From: Peribolospora baueri
Lineage: Eukaryota > Basidiomycota > Peribolosporomycetes > Peribolosporales > Peribolosporaceae
Reading direction: 5' to 3'
Assembly: GCA_029717555.1 (NCBI GenBank)
Contig: JAMDHS010000003.1
Span: forward strand, 248,001-312,000
DNA length: 64,000 nucleotides
The position numbers and the translations under genes are program-made. Of this stretch, positions 42,276 to 54,280 are shown one piece after another; position 1 is the first letter of the stretch; the number at the start of each line of letters is the position of its first letter. The notes beneath the pieces were generated by a model. It did not search any database. It had not been told where the DNA came from and saw only the letters and a program-made list of their open reading frames with translations.

Positions 42276-44409
42276 ATGATCAGCACTGCCCTCGTCCCCG
42301 CCCTCCTCCCTCCGCTCCGGCTCGTGGCTTCTAAGACTACCTTGCCACGGTCGTTTGGCGTGCGAGCCTTAGGAGCATGTACGTGCGCCCCGTTCCAACG
42401 GCGGCCGCTCGCTCGCGAGCGCCCATCACCGCTCTCCACCAGCCGAGCCACATCGCCTCCTTCTCCTTCGTTTTCCACTCCCTCGGTGCGCGTTCGATGG
42501 GTCAACACGGCCACACAGAGGGCTGCCGACAGCCTCGGCAAAGGCGTGCAGAGCAAGGCACCCAGCAGCTCGTCTCCAGATGAACGCTCCTCCGTGCCGC
42601 CGGAGAGCGATGAGAAAGGTGCGCGTGGAAAGGAGCGATCGCCGCCCAGGAGGAGAAGGACGGCGGCTCTGTTTCTTCTCTCATCCATTTCGGCCTTTTT
42701 GGCGATACGATGCGCTCCTCCCCGTCTTCCCAGGTCATCTGGAGTTCACGGAGGCCTCTCTCTTCAAGCTCACTCTCCCTCTAGCCGCCCTCTACGGCAA
42801 TGTCGCTCCCTCTTCCACTTCTACAGTCGGCACCGGCAACGGCCGTGTCCCAAGTCAAGATAGAGAGGGGGACGACCTTCAATCTGTCGTCTTCCTCCTC
42901 CATCCCGGTCAACCGCTCTCTTACGTCCAGTCCCTCATCCGCACCGAGGTACCTTTCTCGCCAGCCTCTTCCTCCACGACCGCCTTCTCTGCCCCACCCG
43001 ACTCCGCACACGGCTCCAGCTCTGACCCCGCAGGACTGAGCCGATCCTCCGTCCGCGAAGGGAGGGGGTCGGACGACATTCTCTTCCTGGCCAATAAGGG
43101 GGACGAGGTGCGATGGAGCGCCAGCACGGGCATTGGCGACTTTTTGAGAGAGGCAGCCAGGCTTTCCGAGTTTGTCATTAGGGTGCGCGGCAAAGACATT
43201 CGGGTCAGGGTCCCTACCTTTGATGGTGAGCGCCCACCCCGACTACGCTGATTTGCCTCTTCTCCTCTCCTTCCACGGTTGCATTGATCACGGCGGATTC
43301 GGTCGTACTCCTCTTGGACCTCGCTCGACTCGCAGACCGAACGCGCTATCTACGAAGCGAACTAGCGTTCAACGTTCGCGAGATCGAGCGTTTGCTGAAG
43401 ATCAAGAACGAGTGCGACGTCCAGGCCAACCGGTCTACGCAGCGATACGCCATCGCCGGTTTTGGCGCGCTCGCAGCTTGGTGGAGCACCGTGGCTTACA
43501 TGACTTTTTGGACCAAAATGGGATGGTGAGCGTCTCACCGAGGCGGAGGATACTTCGTACTGCGCGTTTCGTGGCCACCTTCTCTTTTTACTCAAGCCGA
43601 CGCTCTCTTCGTTTTTTCGACTCCAGGGACATCATGGAACCCATTTCCTATTTGACCTCGCTGACGACCGGTGAGTCTCGTCCTGACGGCGCGCGACGGC
43701 GACACGACACGAGCTCTTGAACCTTTTCCGTTTTCCGTCACCGCCCTCGCAGTCATGGCCGGTTACCTCTGGTTCTTGGTGAGCGGCTTTGCTCCTTGAC
43801 GATCAGGTCGACTGCGATAAAACGGCGCTGATATTTTTCGTTTACCGCCTCTTCTTTGGTTTCCCCGATTGACAGTGGCACAGTGAGTGAAATCGCTTGG
43901 AGAGCCCATCGCCTAAATAAACACGGACGGGCGATCGGTCTGATCTACTTACCTTGACCGTGGGTGGCCTCGTTTTCGGAAGACCGAGAAGTCAGCTACC
44001 GAGCGGTTCTGACGGAGACGACGTCCAAGAGACAGAGGAAGCTGTACGAAGCTAGAGGTGGGCCTTGGCTTTCCGTCTTTTTTCACCTTTGTCCGTCGCA
44101 CAGCTCAACACGCACGCCCTCCACGCCCAAACTTCAGGCTTCAACATGGAACATTACGAGGACGTGATTGGCGAAGCCAAAGACCTCCGCCGGCAGATCG
44201 AGAAGATTGCGCGCGAGTACGACGTGGAGTGGAGACACGACCAGGACATCCTCTCTGGTGGAGGCAAGCTTGCGGGCAACGACAAGGCCGTCGAGGTGGT
44301 CTGGAGGGAGGTGGAGAAGGAGGAGGAAGAGCAAGGGATGCGAGAGAAACGGCACAAAGACGAAGACGAAGGACGGCCGACCAGCTTTTCGGAGTCGCCG
44401 AGACCGTGA
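42276..44409 (+). CDS. MCU: mitochondrial calcium uniporter pore subunit
   Basis: Eight exons: 42276..42618, 42734..43225, 43336..43525, 43627..43670, 43753..43778, 43876..43882, 43983..44057, 44138..44409; 482 residues with this model. MCU forms the Ca2+ channel of the inner membrane. A Ser/Arg-rich presequence is followed by the N-terminal domain (FLLHPGQPLSYVQSLIRTEV ... IRVRGKDIRVRVPTFD), coiled coil (RTRYLRSELAFNVREIERLLKIK), the first membrane helix and the selectivity motif WDIMEP at a splice junction, a second helix, then NREVSYRAVLTETTSKRQRKLYE and a charged C-terminal tail. Exon 6 is only seven nucleotides. The junction at intron 2 is uncertain: an open, coil-like segment (43284-43335) has no AG acceptor in front of it, and I used the first canonical AG at 43334. 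Confidence 0.9.
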
Positions 44410-44909
44410 CCCCATCTCTTCACAGGCATCCCCCTCGAGCTGGCGACGCATCATCGAGCCGCAACCTCCTTGTGTGGCTGCAGGACGGGGGACGAGGTTC
44501 GCATTTCGGTGCGTGACACTTCACCTCTTGACATCATGTCCCTCCCAAGCTCTTTGTTCTTTTCCTTATCCCTACACCGACGTGGACCCCCTTGGCCTGA
44601 TTCGACCTTCGTGTCTCCATTCCCCCTCCCCGCCTCTCCTAACAGAGAAGTCACGGCCTCGACCCACGTCGGATCAGACGAGAGAAGACGTGCGGCCAGT
44701 ACGGGGTACGGGGGTCTACTCAGAATGGGGTTTAAGAAGAAAGCTTATCCGTCGGCAACGGATTGATCACCAGTTCGTCTAAACCCTTCATTCTAAGTCC
44801 CAATGCCCAAAGCCTTGTATCGTTACATAGCCAGGTCGAGCGGCTCATTCTATCTAGTCCTATGTAAGCTCGCCCCACCACCACCACCATCACCTTGGGC
44901 CTCAGTCAG
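44410..44909. other. convergent spacer MCU / oxidoreductase
   Basis: About 500 bases between 3' ends, with CAGT repeats near 44905-44920. No gene was recognised. Confidence 0.45.
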
Positions 44910-46361
44910 TCAGTCAGTCGAGTCGAGCGATACGACCACTTTCTGGGCACTGACGCCGGCCTTGCACGTGTCGATCGCCTTCTGGACCGAGTCGAGGCCG
45001 TGGCCGACGACGAGCGGGTCCGGCTTGGCCTTGAGCGTGCCGTCGGCGAGGGCGGTGGGGATCCAGGTGTGAAAGAGGGTGCGAGCTAGTGCGCTGTCCT
45101 TGGCCAAGACGTTGCCGCCAAAGACGGGCTTGATCACCACGCCCTCTGGCACGCCCGTCGTCGGCGGGTGCGGGCTGGTGACGAGCACGAGGCCAACGTC
45201 ACCGGGGTGGTGGCGGGTGCGGCGTACGACCTCGATCGAGGCGCGCATCGTCGGTTCGTCCCCAATGGCGTCGTACACGCCTACGAGCGAGTCGGCCCCG
45301 CCGCGCTTGCTGACGGCGGCGACGAGGTCGTCAACGACGGACGGCGACGTGTAGTCCAACACCTCGTCCGCGCCCAGCTCGGCCACGTACGCGTGGTTGC
45401 GCTTCGACGCCGTCGCGATCACGTACGCGCCCGCGGCGCGCGCAAGCTGGACGACCAGCGTGCCAACGCTGCTCGATCCGCCCCAGACGACGATCGTCTT
45501 GCCGGACGCGGTGGGCCCGGAACCGGGGATGGGAAGGCCAAACATGTCGTCGGGGAAGAGGCCGACGGCCGCCGTGCAAAACGCCAAGGGGAGCACGGAT
45601 GCCTGGGCGAACGAGACCGAGGAGGGGATGTGGGCGGTGACGAGCTGGGTGGGCATCGAGGGACGAGTTGGAGAAAGGGGAGGTGGCTATTGTTCAGCAG
45701 AACGTCCATCCGTTCATCACGCCATTCTCACACACACGCACTTCAGGGACAATAGTACGGAGTTGGAACCCGCCATGGCGGGGTTGGCCCGTAAACGACG
45801 GAGCAAACGCGACCACACGGTCGCCCTTCTTGAACGCAGTTACATCGTCGCCCGTTTCGACGACGACACCGGCGATGTCGGCACCAAAAAGAACGGGGTA
45901 CCTAATAAGTGTCGGGCAGGGAGGAGAGGGGAACGGAGATGAGAAGATGAGATGGCCATCTAGGCACGTCGACGATCGGCAAAACGACGTACGCCTTGAC
46001 AAAGAGACCGGTGTCTTGGATTTTCCTGTGTGGAAAACGAGCGAAAAGCAAGAGGAGCAGAGAAGAATAGGAAAAAGAAAATGAGGGACAACGACGAAGG
46101 ACGACGTAGGAATGACGAGCGTACCAGTCGACGGGATTGATGGCCGCGGCCTTGTTCTGTTTCAGAGGCGTCGTCGTCAGCACCGTGCACGACAGCACTC
46201 TCCCGTAGTGGGCAGGACAGGGCAAAATGGGGCCAACGTGGGGGCTTCCAACGTACTTGAATCAAAATCTCGCCTTTTCCAGGCTTCCAGTCCTCAGCCG
46301 GGCCGATGGTCAGGGGAGTCTTGAGAGCTGGGAACCACGCTGCGGAGTTGGAGGTAGACAT
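44910..46361 (-). CDS. MDR-family oxidoreductase (zinc-binding alcohol dehydrogenase/enoyl reductase-like)
   Basis: Five exons on the minus strand: 46361..46257, 46156..46125, 46025..45993, 45901..45742, 45644..44910; 354 residues. The GroES-like N-terminal domain carries KAAAINPVDWKIQDTG and YPVLFGADIAGVVVETGDDVTAFKKGDRV; the Rossmann domain contains VVWGGSSSVGTLVVQLARAAGAYVIATASKRN, a NADPH-type binding loop. The catalytic zinc ligands of classical alcohol dehydrogenases are not evident, so it more likely belongs to the fungal ToxD/trans-enoyl-reductase-like branch. Substrate unknown. Exon 3 is only 33 nt, ending at the strong donor GTACGT; using it gives the expected VKAYPVLFGADIAG, whereas reading through gives a frame break. 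Confidence 0.87.
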
Positions 46362-47191
46362 GATGATGGTGGCGATCAGAGGGGGTGGTGATGGGTAAAC
46401 AGGTGAAGGAGGCGATGTGAGTAGCTCTGCGATTAGGAACGGGACTGGGTGGAGGACATTGGAGTGTACGCGGGGTGCGAGGACGCAACTGGACGTTTAA
46501 CTGATCAGCGGCAAGCAGATCGGCGTTAACGCGCACGAGACAAGACAAGACAAGACGACACGTAGACCGAGACGGAGACGGTGTCGAGTTGATCCAGGCG
46601 GGACGGCACTGCTGCATCTTCTTCCTTGATTTGCAAGTCCAGTCCGCGCTGGGACGTCGTCGCACCCGAACCGACGCTACGGCCGAGTAACGGATTATAG
46701 ACGCTGGGAACGCGGCACTCTGCCTTTCGGACGCCGAGGCCGACGATCGATCGATCGCATCCGATCGGATCGGTGAACGGCTGGCTGGTTGGGTACCGAA
46801 CGCCGACACGGACAGACAGACGCTCTCTCCATTCGGCACCAGCGGCCATCCCAAACACATCACACCCACGCACACCCACACAAAGGGGTGGTGGAGTGAA
46901 TGGGTCAAGTGGGGTAAATAACGGAGCGGATTTCCATCTGCGCGTCGTTCGTTCATTCATTCATGCACCCGGAGCGTGAAGCGTGGAAGGAGGATGGAGG
47001 AGGGAAGAGAGATGACGAACCGAACCGAATTGAGCTGAGCATGAACGGAATTGAACTGAGGTCAAAATGGACCGAAACGCCAAACCAAGCGAACCAAGAA
47101 GGGAAGCCGAAAACGAAAACGAAAACAAAGGCAGGGAGTAGATGGATAGATGGATGCGGACGGGACGGAAGATAGGAGAGCGATCTGTCGG
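46362..47191. other. spacer upstream of oxidoreductase
   Basis: About 830 bases between two minus-strand genes, containing the oxidoreductase promoter and the 3' region of the PKA gene. Short purine-rich and AAACG-type repeats are visible near 47110-47130. No gene was recognised. Confidence 0.45.
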
Positions 47192-50100
47192 TCAAAAGTC
47201 TTCGAACATGTGCCGGAAGGGGTCGGGCAAGGTAGCGTCTCGAACCGGGTCGAGGCCGGGCATAGAGTCGGCCGCTGCGGGGGGGTACTTGAAAAAGTTG
47301 GACGTGTCGCCTGGTCTGGTGTATCGGGGGATTATGGGCGCCTGGAGGGGAAGAAGAAGAGGGCGGGCGGGCGGGACGGTCAGTGGACGTGTCCCCGTCC
47401 CTTTTCCTTGCTCTTCCTATCCGTCTCGTATCGACCCCGGCTCACCCTGATGGCGCCCGTCTGCAGTGCGTCCCAGTCGACTCCACGGAACCAAGGGTGC
47501 GCTCTGCGAATGAAACGAGACGACGACGGGAGATGAGCGGAATCGACACGGCCGACGCAGCCCGCCTTCCCCTTCGCCCCGCCGGCCCAACACTCACTTG
47601 ACGTCCGCAGCGCCGCCCTTGAGGTTTCCGAGGCGCTTGGTACGATCGGCGGTCAAAAGCCTGCGAACAAGATCCTTGGCCGTCGGTTCGGCGACGTGAG
47701 CAGGGAAGTGTATTCGGCCGGCCAAGATCTTCTCATAGATGCCAAAGGCGTTGTTGTCGAAGAACGGTGGATAGCCGGCGAGGCATTCGAAGAGGAGTAC
47801 GCCGAGAGCCCACCAGTCTGCCGCCTTTCCGTGGCCTTTGGACTGGATGATCTCTGGCGCCAAGTACTCGGGCGTGCCTGCGATGGTGCGACATGGCATG
47901 TCATCAGAACGGTCGGAGTACGACGCGACATGGCAAGCGCCAAAGATGATACACACCACATAGCGTCCATGTGCGACCGTCGACGCGTTTGGCAAATCCG
48001 AAGCTGGAGCGGGGGATGGACGGGGTCACGTCACGTCACGAGGGGGAAGAAGAAAACGGCAAGGGCTCACTCGGTGATCTTGGTATACCCGTTGAAATCG
48101 AGCAACAAATTCTCCGGCTTCAGGTCGCGGTAGATGATGTTGCGCTGGTGAAGATACTCGATGGCGAGGACGATGGTGGAGATGTAGAACCGCGTCACGT
48201 CTGGCGTGAAGCGGCCGGCGCGTCGGAGGTGGGAGAAGATCTCGCCGCCCATGACGTATCTGCGGGAAGCCGGGGATCAGCAGATTGTCTTTTTACGGCG
48301 AAGCACCTCGTCGCATGTCATCGACGCATCGACGCACTCCATGAGCATATAGCAATTCCTCGAGTCCTGAAAGGTGCAAAAGCTGAACAAACGGGACGTC
48401 TGAGTACGAGAGCGGGGAGCGGGGAGCGGGGCGCGCTCGACTCGAGCACGGACGCGGCGGGCTTACAGATTGACGATGAACGGGTGATGGACGGTGCTGA
48501 GGATGGCCCGCTCCGAGTTGATATGTTCTACCTGTTTGAGTCTACATCGCGAATGACAAGGTCTAGTCGGGTGAGACGGATGCGGGTGGCGGCGCGGGAG
48601 AGAGGAGAGAAGGGGAGGCTAACTGACCTGACGACTTCGGTCTTCTCCAGCACCTTCATCGCAAAATACGCTTCTGGCTTGGAGGGGTGAACGGACTTGA
48701 GGCGGACGAGGAGGACGCGGCCGAACGTGCCGGTGCCTTGCGGGGCGACGAGGAGGAGGAAGATGACGGCGAGGACGAAGACGACGACGACGACGACGAC
48801 GACAACGACGGCGACCAAGAAGACGACGTCAGCGATGAGCCACCCAATACCACCACCACCATCGCACCGCACCGCACCAAGCAAAAACCAAGCGAGCGAC
48901 TCACCAAGAGTCTCCAAAAACTCAAAATCATGTAGTCCGTAGCGGGGATTTGCCTCGAACACGGGGCTCACTACTTTGACCGATGATTTATTATTCTGTT
49001 GTTCATGTGCGTGTGCGTGTCGGTATGCAGAGCGTGTGCCGATAGACGGATTCGAGGCAGCGTCGCCTTCGTTGATGACGGACAAGCCCAGTCCGACGCT
49101 GATCGCCGAGCTGTTGGCGACCGATTTGGCCGACTCGGACTCGGACGAGAGGGGTTGGGCGGGGGCGGTGGGGCCATCGAACCTGACCGTGACCGTCTTG
49201 GAGCCGGAGCCGGCGGGCGACAGCGGAGGGTGGGTCTTCCTGGGCTGAGAGTCGGAGTGGGGCGAGGAGGGGGCGGAGGAGTAAGATGCGGAAGAGAGGG
49301 ACGTGGCGAAGGCGTTGTTGGAGAGCTGCGACGAAGAGGCGGAGGCAGAAGAGAAACTGTGTCCGGTCGAGGAGAGCGAGGCGGAGGCGGCGCTGGGGCT
49401 CGAGTCGCGATAGTAGTGGTCGGCGAAGACGCTGGGGGGAAGGCGGGGCAATGGGGTTGGGCGAGAGACGAGGGAGGGTATATGGGCGGGCGGCGAGCGG
49501 GCATCGCCTGACGGCGGATACGAAGGCGGCGAGCGGGCTCGGTCCCAGGCGAGCTGGTGGCCGGTGCTCTTCTGTCTCTCGCCTCCGCCTCCGCCTCGCC
49601 GGAGTGAGGAGTTGATGCTGGCCGCGGGTGGAGCGGCCGGTTGGTAGAGGGCGAAGGCGTTGGGGATGGGCGCGGTGGTGGAGGGAGAGAGGGGCATGGA
49701 GGGGGTGCGAGGGGAAGGAGAAGAAGGAGAGGAAGCGGCCCTGTCCAAGTCGGGCGGGCGGTAAGGATGAGGGCGCTGGGCGTGGACGAGGCGGTGGGAA
49801 GGAGTGGGACTGCCGTGCTGGAGGGTGCTCATGGCGCCGGTAAGAGAAGAGACGGAGGGCATGGACGGGCGACTGTCGGCGATAGTGGTGGACGACGACG
49901 ACGTCGGGCGGTCGTAAGGGAAGCCGTGGCCGTCGTGGTGGCTGTCGAAATAGGTCGTCCCTGGCCCTCCACGGCCAACGGAGGAGGAGGAGGAGGTCCG
50001 GGTGTGGGTGTTGGTGTATCGGCCGTCGGCGGTCGGCGATCGTGACGTCGAAGGGCGTTGTTGCCCGCGCGGGCTGCCGGGAGGGCTGATGTACATGTCG

Positions 50101-50300
50101 GCGGCCGCGGGGGCGTGGTGGGAGGACTGGCGGTGGTGTGAGAAGGGGGGGTCAGGGAAGAGGGCCGGGCGATGATGATCGTCGTCGTCGTCGTCGTCAG
50201 CGGCGTCGACGTGGTGATGAGCGAGCAGTCGGGGCGTCTGATGTGCGGCCACTTCTCTAATGCGCTCCGAGCTGGACGACGTGCGTGGCCGCTTGACCAT
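47192..50300 (-). CDS. cAMP-dependent protein kinase catalytic subunit with long N-terminal extension
   Basis: Nine exons on the minus strand: 50300..48905, 48736..48628, 48541..48467, 48382..48338, 48259..48071, 48003..47957, 47877..47598, 47503..47446, 47341..47192; 782 residues. The kinase domain starts near residue 455 ([19 protein letters not shown]) and carries [54 protein letters not shown] and the activation loop [16 protein letters not shown], and ends RHMFEDF, the FxxF hydrophobic motif. These are diagnostic for AGC kinases of PKA type rather than PKC, Sch9 or YPK. It phosphorylates targets in nutrient and morphogenesis signalling when cAMP releases the regulatory subunit. The first 450 residues are Ser/Pro/His-rich low-complexity sequence. 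Confidence 0.93.
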
Positions 50301-51310
50301 CGTTGGGGAGAGGGGGATCGAGAGGGAGACGAAGGTGGGGCGGTGGTGGAGGAGGAGGGGGCGGCAAGGGACGGTCAAGGGAGTCGGTGGGAGTGCCTGA
50401 GCGACGGACGGGATTAGATGGGAGGGCGTGAGGGGAGGGAGCAGGCGGGGCAAGGGACGGGACGATCCATGGGAGGGAGAGAGAGATGGTGGTGGTGATG
50501 GTGGTGGTCGTCGTCGTTATTGCTGTTCTTGTTGCCGTTGTCGTCGTCGCTGTCGTCGCTGGGCGGTGATGAGGGGATGCAAGCTAGCTATGGCGGGGGA
50601 ACAATTGAATGAGCGCAAGTAAAAGTGCCGAGGAAATGAAATGAAATGAACGAATTGAATTGCCTGCAACTGACCGACGACGATCTGCACGACCACAACG
50701 ACCCGCATCGACTACGACCGTTAGTCTTATCGCCCCTTCACCATCCCCGCTAACACCACCTGCCCGTGCTGTACGCAGACACATACACACTCACACAACA
50801 CATACACAGAGAGAGAGAAAGAAAGAGAAAGCAATGTGGAATGGCATCCTCGCATCCCGTCTCGCCTCCACTCCCCCCAGGTACCTACCGTAGGCAGGGC
50901 GGGCCAGGAACGATGGAAGGAAAGCGGTGACTGACTACGTAGAGACAGAAACATTCATACACGCGTGCATCATCATCCGCCCCGCCCAGCCAAGCGACAT
51001 GCTCACCATCGCCCGCCCCTCCCTCCCTCCGTCGTCTTTCCTTCGGCTTCGTCTCATCAGCCTCGGTAAGCAAGCCTCTTTGCTCGACGCGACGCTCTCC
51101 ACGCCCACCACGTGGCGCGGACGCTTCGTGTAGTGTAGTGTAGTGTAGTGTATGTAGCGTTGGCTTGCGAGCCCGTCGTCCAGTGTCTCGCTTTCCGCCC
51201 GGCCTTACGTTATCTGATCTAGTACTTATGTCATGCTAATGTCCGCTGCCGGCCGACGACGCCCTTACTGCCTCCGTCGACATACGTACCACCTCCACGT
51301 CGCGACCGCC
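50301..51310. promoter_or_regulatory. divergent upstream region PKA / cytochrome b561
   Basis: About 1 kb with several microsatellites: CA/ACAC near 50783-50806, GA near 50808-50820, and GTGTA units at about 51129-51153. Presumed to hold two promoters and leaders. No gene was supported. Confidence 0.45.
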
Positions 51311-52442
51311 ATGTCCGTCCAAGCGACCGAACATCTTCTCCCAACCGACGAGCCGCCCAATCGGGTGGATCTGTTTGACCTGGACGACGACGACGACGAC
51401 GACGACGGCGTCGAGCTTGGAAAACGACCTTCGAATCCCAACCTCAGGTCAATATCCCGCCTCTTCAAGAGCAACAACATGTCCGGAAGCGCACTCATCG
51501 TCCAGGTCGGTCAGCCGCACCATCCGTCTATCCAACCTTGTATCCATCACACCCGAGCTGATTTCAGTCCTTCCGCGCTCTTTAGACCTCCCTCGCCCTC
51601 TTCGTCCTCTTTGTCTGGCTCACCGTCCTCACCAACCTGCCGCTGGGAAACTTCCCGCTGTTTGGCTACCATCCGCTACTCCAGACGCTTGCTCTCATCG
51701 CCCTCGTTCAGGGTGAGTCGCCCGCCGCCCGCCTTGGTTTTTCTTTCCCCTTGACCCATTTTCGCAAATCTCACGACCGTCGTCGAACAAGCAGCCGTCC
51801 TCGTCCTCCAGCCTACGGCCACTGCGGAACAAAAAGCCAACGGCCTCGTCGTGCACCAGCTCCTTAACCTCTTCGTCGCCCTCCCCTTGTTCACCGCCGG
51901 CGCGATCGTCAGTGCGTTGCCCGTCCCTCACCCTCCGTTCGAACACCGACCGTCCTCCTCTTCTCTGATGCATCTCTTCACTCCCCGCTAGTGTTCTTCC
52001 TCCATTCCAGGCCAGGCAAGGCCCACTTTGTTTCCTGGCACGGCACTCTCGGTACCATCGTCGTCGTGGTCGCTTGGATACAGGCTGCGTTTGGCGCCGC
52101 CAGTGTCTGGTTTGGCGGTGCGGTGGTGGGAGGAGAGTCGAAGGGCAAGGTTTTGTGGAAGTGGCATCGGTGAGCCGGCTTCGTTCTCGTCCGCCCTCCG
52201 CCCTCCGCGCCCGGACTCGGCTTTGACCCCCCGCTCGCCTGCACCCCAGGCTGTCCGGCTACTTGCTCCTCCCGCTCTTCCTGCTCACCACCTTCCTAGG
52301 CGCCACCCAATCAAACTGGATGATAAAACACTCGGCCCTCTTCGTTCGCGTCCTCATGACGCTCACCTTAGGCGTCGCCGTCGCCGTCAGCGCCTCGCGC
52401 GTTAGGTGGAGGAAGGTTGCTATGTTTTCCCGACTCGTTTGA
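51311..52442 (+). CDS. cytochrome b561-domain membrane protein
   Basis: Five exons: 51311..51505, 51586..51712, 51795..51911, 51992..52169, 52250..52442; 269 residues. An acidic poly-Asp N-terminus precedes a membrane domain with at least five helices. The four histidines that coordinate the two b-type hemes are visible: GYHPLLQ, VVHQLLN, SWHGTLG and KWHRLSGY. Proteins of this group transfer electrons across intracellular membranes, often using ascorbate or a quinol and supporting iron or copper reduction; the donor here is unknown. Each junction is GT-AG and in phase. An upstream ATG at 51233 would add 26 residues and cannot be excluded. Confidence 0.9.
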
Positions 52443-52885
52443 AAATGGAATGGAATTCTCCGTCTCCGTCTCTTTTCGTTGTGTCGAAAGAAGGGTGGTG
52501 GTCTGGCCCTGCCTTGCTCCCCCATCGCTCCCTCGTATCTTAGTCCGCCGACTGCCATCGACTGCCATAGGAGGCTGTCCACGTGCATGTCTCGCTCCCC
52601 TGTTTGTCCGTGCCCGATCAACGGACGTGGCCCAAGTTGCATCACCACGCCCCTCCGACTAGGAGATCTGGATGTAGCGCGACTGCGGCAACTACTTTAC
52701 ACGGCGCGCATCTTGACGCGTTTCCGATGGACGTGTCGTGTCTATCGTATCGTTCTTGAAGCGTACGACTACGAACATACACACATACAGTCTCACCCGA
52801 GCCGAACGGACAACCTCTTCTAGCATCGATCGAGACGGTCGCACAGCACAGCACTGCACAGCACAGCATTGCAAGAAAAGGCGAG
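52443..52885. other. spacer b561 / CSM3
   Basis: About 440 bases between tandem genes, containing CACAG/CAGCA repeats near 52850-52870. It should carry the CSM3 promoter. No gene was recognised. Confidence 0.45.
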
Positions 52886-54051
52886 ATGAGCCTTTCACCC
52901 CCGCCCCGCGGGCCACTGTTCTTTGACGACGACGATGACGACAACGACCGCTGGGGTTGGGGTTCTTCCCGTGGGAGGGGGACGGGGAGCGTGTCGCCTC
53001 CGCCTCTGCGGGCATCGGAACGCGAAGACGAAGACGCCCGACGCCCTCACGACGCTGTCTTCTTCGATGACAACGACAACGACGACAACGACCGAGACGC
53101 CGCCGCCCGACGGCCCGCCAAGGCTTCGCGCCCTCCGCGACCCAAGATCGACGACGAGAGGTGCGTGCGTCGGGCCGGTCCGAAGAGAAGAGGGCGTTCT
53201 GATCGATCCAGACGCCGCCCCCTGTCCCCTATTGACTTGTCGCGCCTTGCTTTCCCTTGGACGAACGAACGACAGGCTGTTGGGCTCCAATGGCCTCGTC
53301 AAGCTCAAGCAAGATAGCAAAAAGCTCAGGTTCAAGGGCAAGGGGCACGAGGTGAATCCCCCGCTCTCCCCTTTACATCGTCCCGTCGTTTCCTTTCCTT
53401 CACCGTTTTATTTTTTTTTCTTTTGCAGGCGGAAGACCTGCGCAAGCTCATGGGCTTCTACCAGATGTGGGCACACCACATGTTCCCGCGCAGCAATTTC
53501 CGCGACGCGGTGGATAAGGTGCAGAGGGAGTGTCGACGGAAGCGGCTAAAGGTGAGTTCCAAGTCCGAACCGGACCGAGCCGGCGCCAGGCATTTGTCCG
53601 TCTCCCGCGCTCATCCTTTGTTTCTTCATCGCCGTCGCCGCCGCGCCTGCAGGCTTACCTTTCGGCGTGGCGTGAAGAGGCAACCGAGGCCGTCCCCTCT
53701 CCCGCCGACCTCGGTATGAAGCAGGATGAGCCGGCTCGCGTCGCCGCCGGCCACGGCGGGCCCGGGCCTCGCTCGACTCCGGCGGGACTTGGCGGCGGCG
53801 GCGGCGGTGAGGGGTATGACGCGATGGAGGCGCAAGGCGCGACACGTTCCCTGTCCCGTCCGCCTTCCGGGCTCGCCGTAGACAACGACAACGAAGACGA
53901 CGACATGATGCGAATCCACGATGCTCTCACCGACCCAGTCCCAGCCCCGGTCGCGGCGACAGAGGCGGAAGGAGGGCCGCAAGGAGGCGAGGAGGCCGAC
54001 TTTGACGAGGACGAGGAGGAGATGATGCGCGCGCACCACCTCCCCACCTAA
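52886..54051 (+). CDS. CSM3: replication fork protection factor Swi3/Csm3/TIPIN
   Basis: Four exons: 52886..53160, 53276..53351, 53429..53551, 53653..54051; 290 residues. With Tof1/Swi1 this factor stabilises paused forks and mediates the replication checkpoint. The Swi3 domain lies near residues 91-165 across three exons: RLLGSNGLVKLKQDSKKLRFKGKGHE, AEDLRKLMGFYQMWAHHMFPRSNFRDAV and AYLSAWREEA; these motifs are the defining block of the family. The N-terminus is acidic with DDDDDDND runs, and the C-terminus is acidic and disordered, ending EEEMMRAHHL. All junctions are in phase. Confidence 0.93.
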
Positions 54052-54117
54052 CCTAACCCTTCGCCTTTGTACGTGGCAAGCAAGGCAAAGGGCCACGAGC
54101 GGGCGTGTTGTACCCAA

Positions 54118-54123
54118 GATGAT

Positions 54124-54152
<29 letters not shown>
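54118..54152. repeat. (GAC)n microsatellite in 3' region of CSM3
   Basis: Ten or so consecutive GAC triplets follow the CSM3 stop codon, in the spacer between two convergent genes. The repeat is not coding in either neighbour model. Confidence 0.85.
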
Positions 54153-54154
<2 letters not shown>

Positions 54155-54280
54155 CGGAACTGGTGTATTTCTAAACTTTACTTCCCGCGGCGTTGTCAGA
54201 GGAAGGAAGGGCGCACATTTAATTCTCGTCGGATCGATTCACCCTCCTCTATCCCGCCCGCCCCTGCTCAGTTCAAACGA

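Noticed and set aside
48770-48930. Val/Ser-repeat stretch read as part of the PKA protein
   Set aside because: It lies in the intron between 48905 and 48736; the kinase glycine loop is continuous only when this segment is removed.
49000-50045. Long Arg/Gly-rich plus-strand frames opposite the PKA gene
   Set aside because: They are complementary shadows of the Ser/Pro-rich first exon of the PKA gene.
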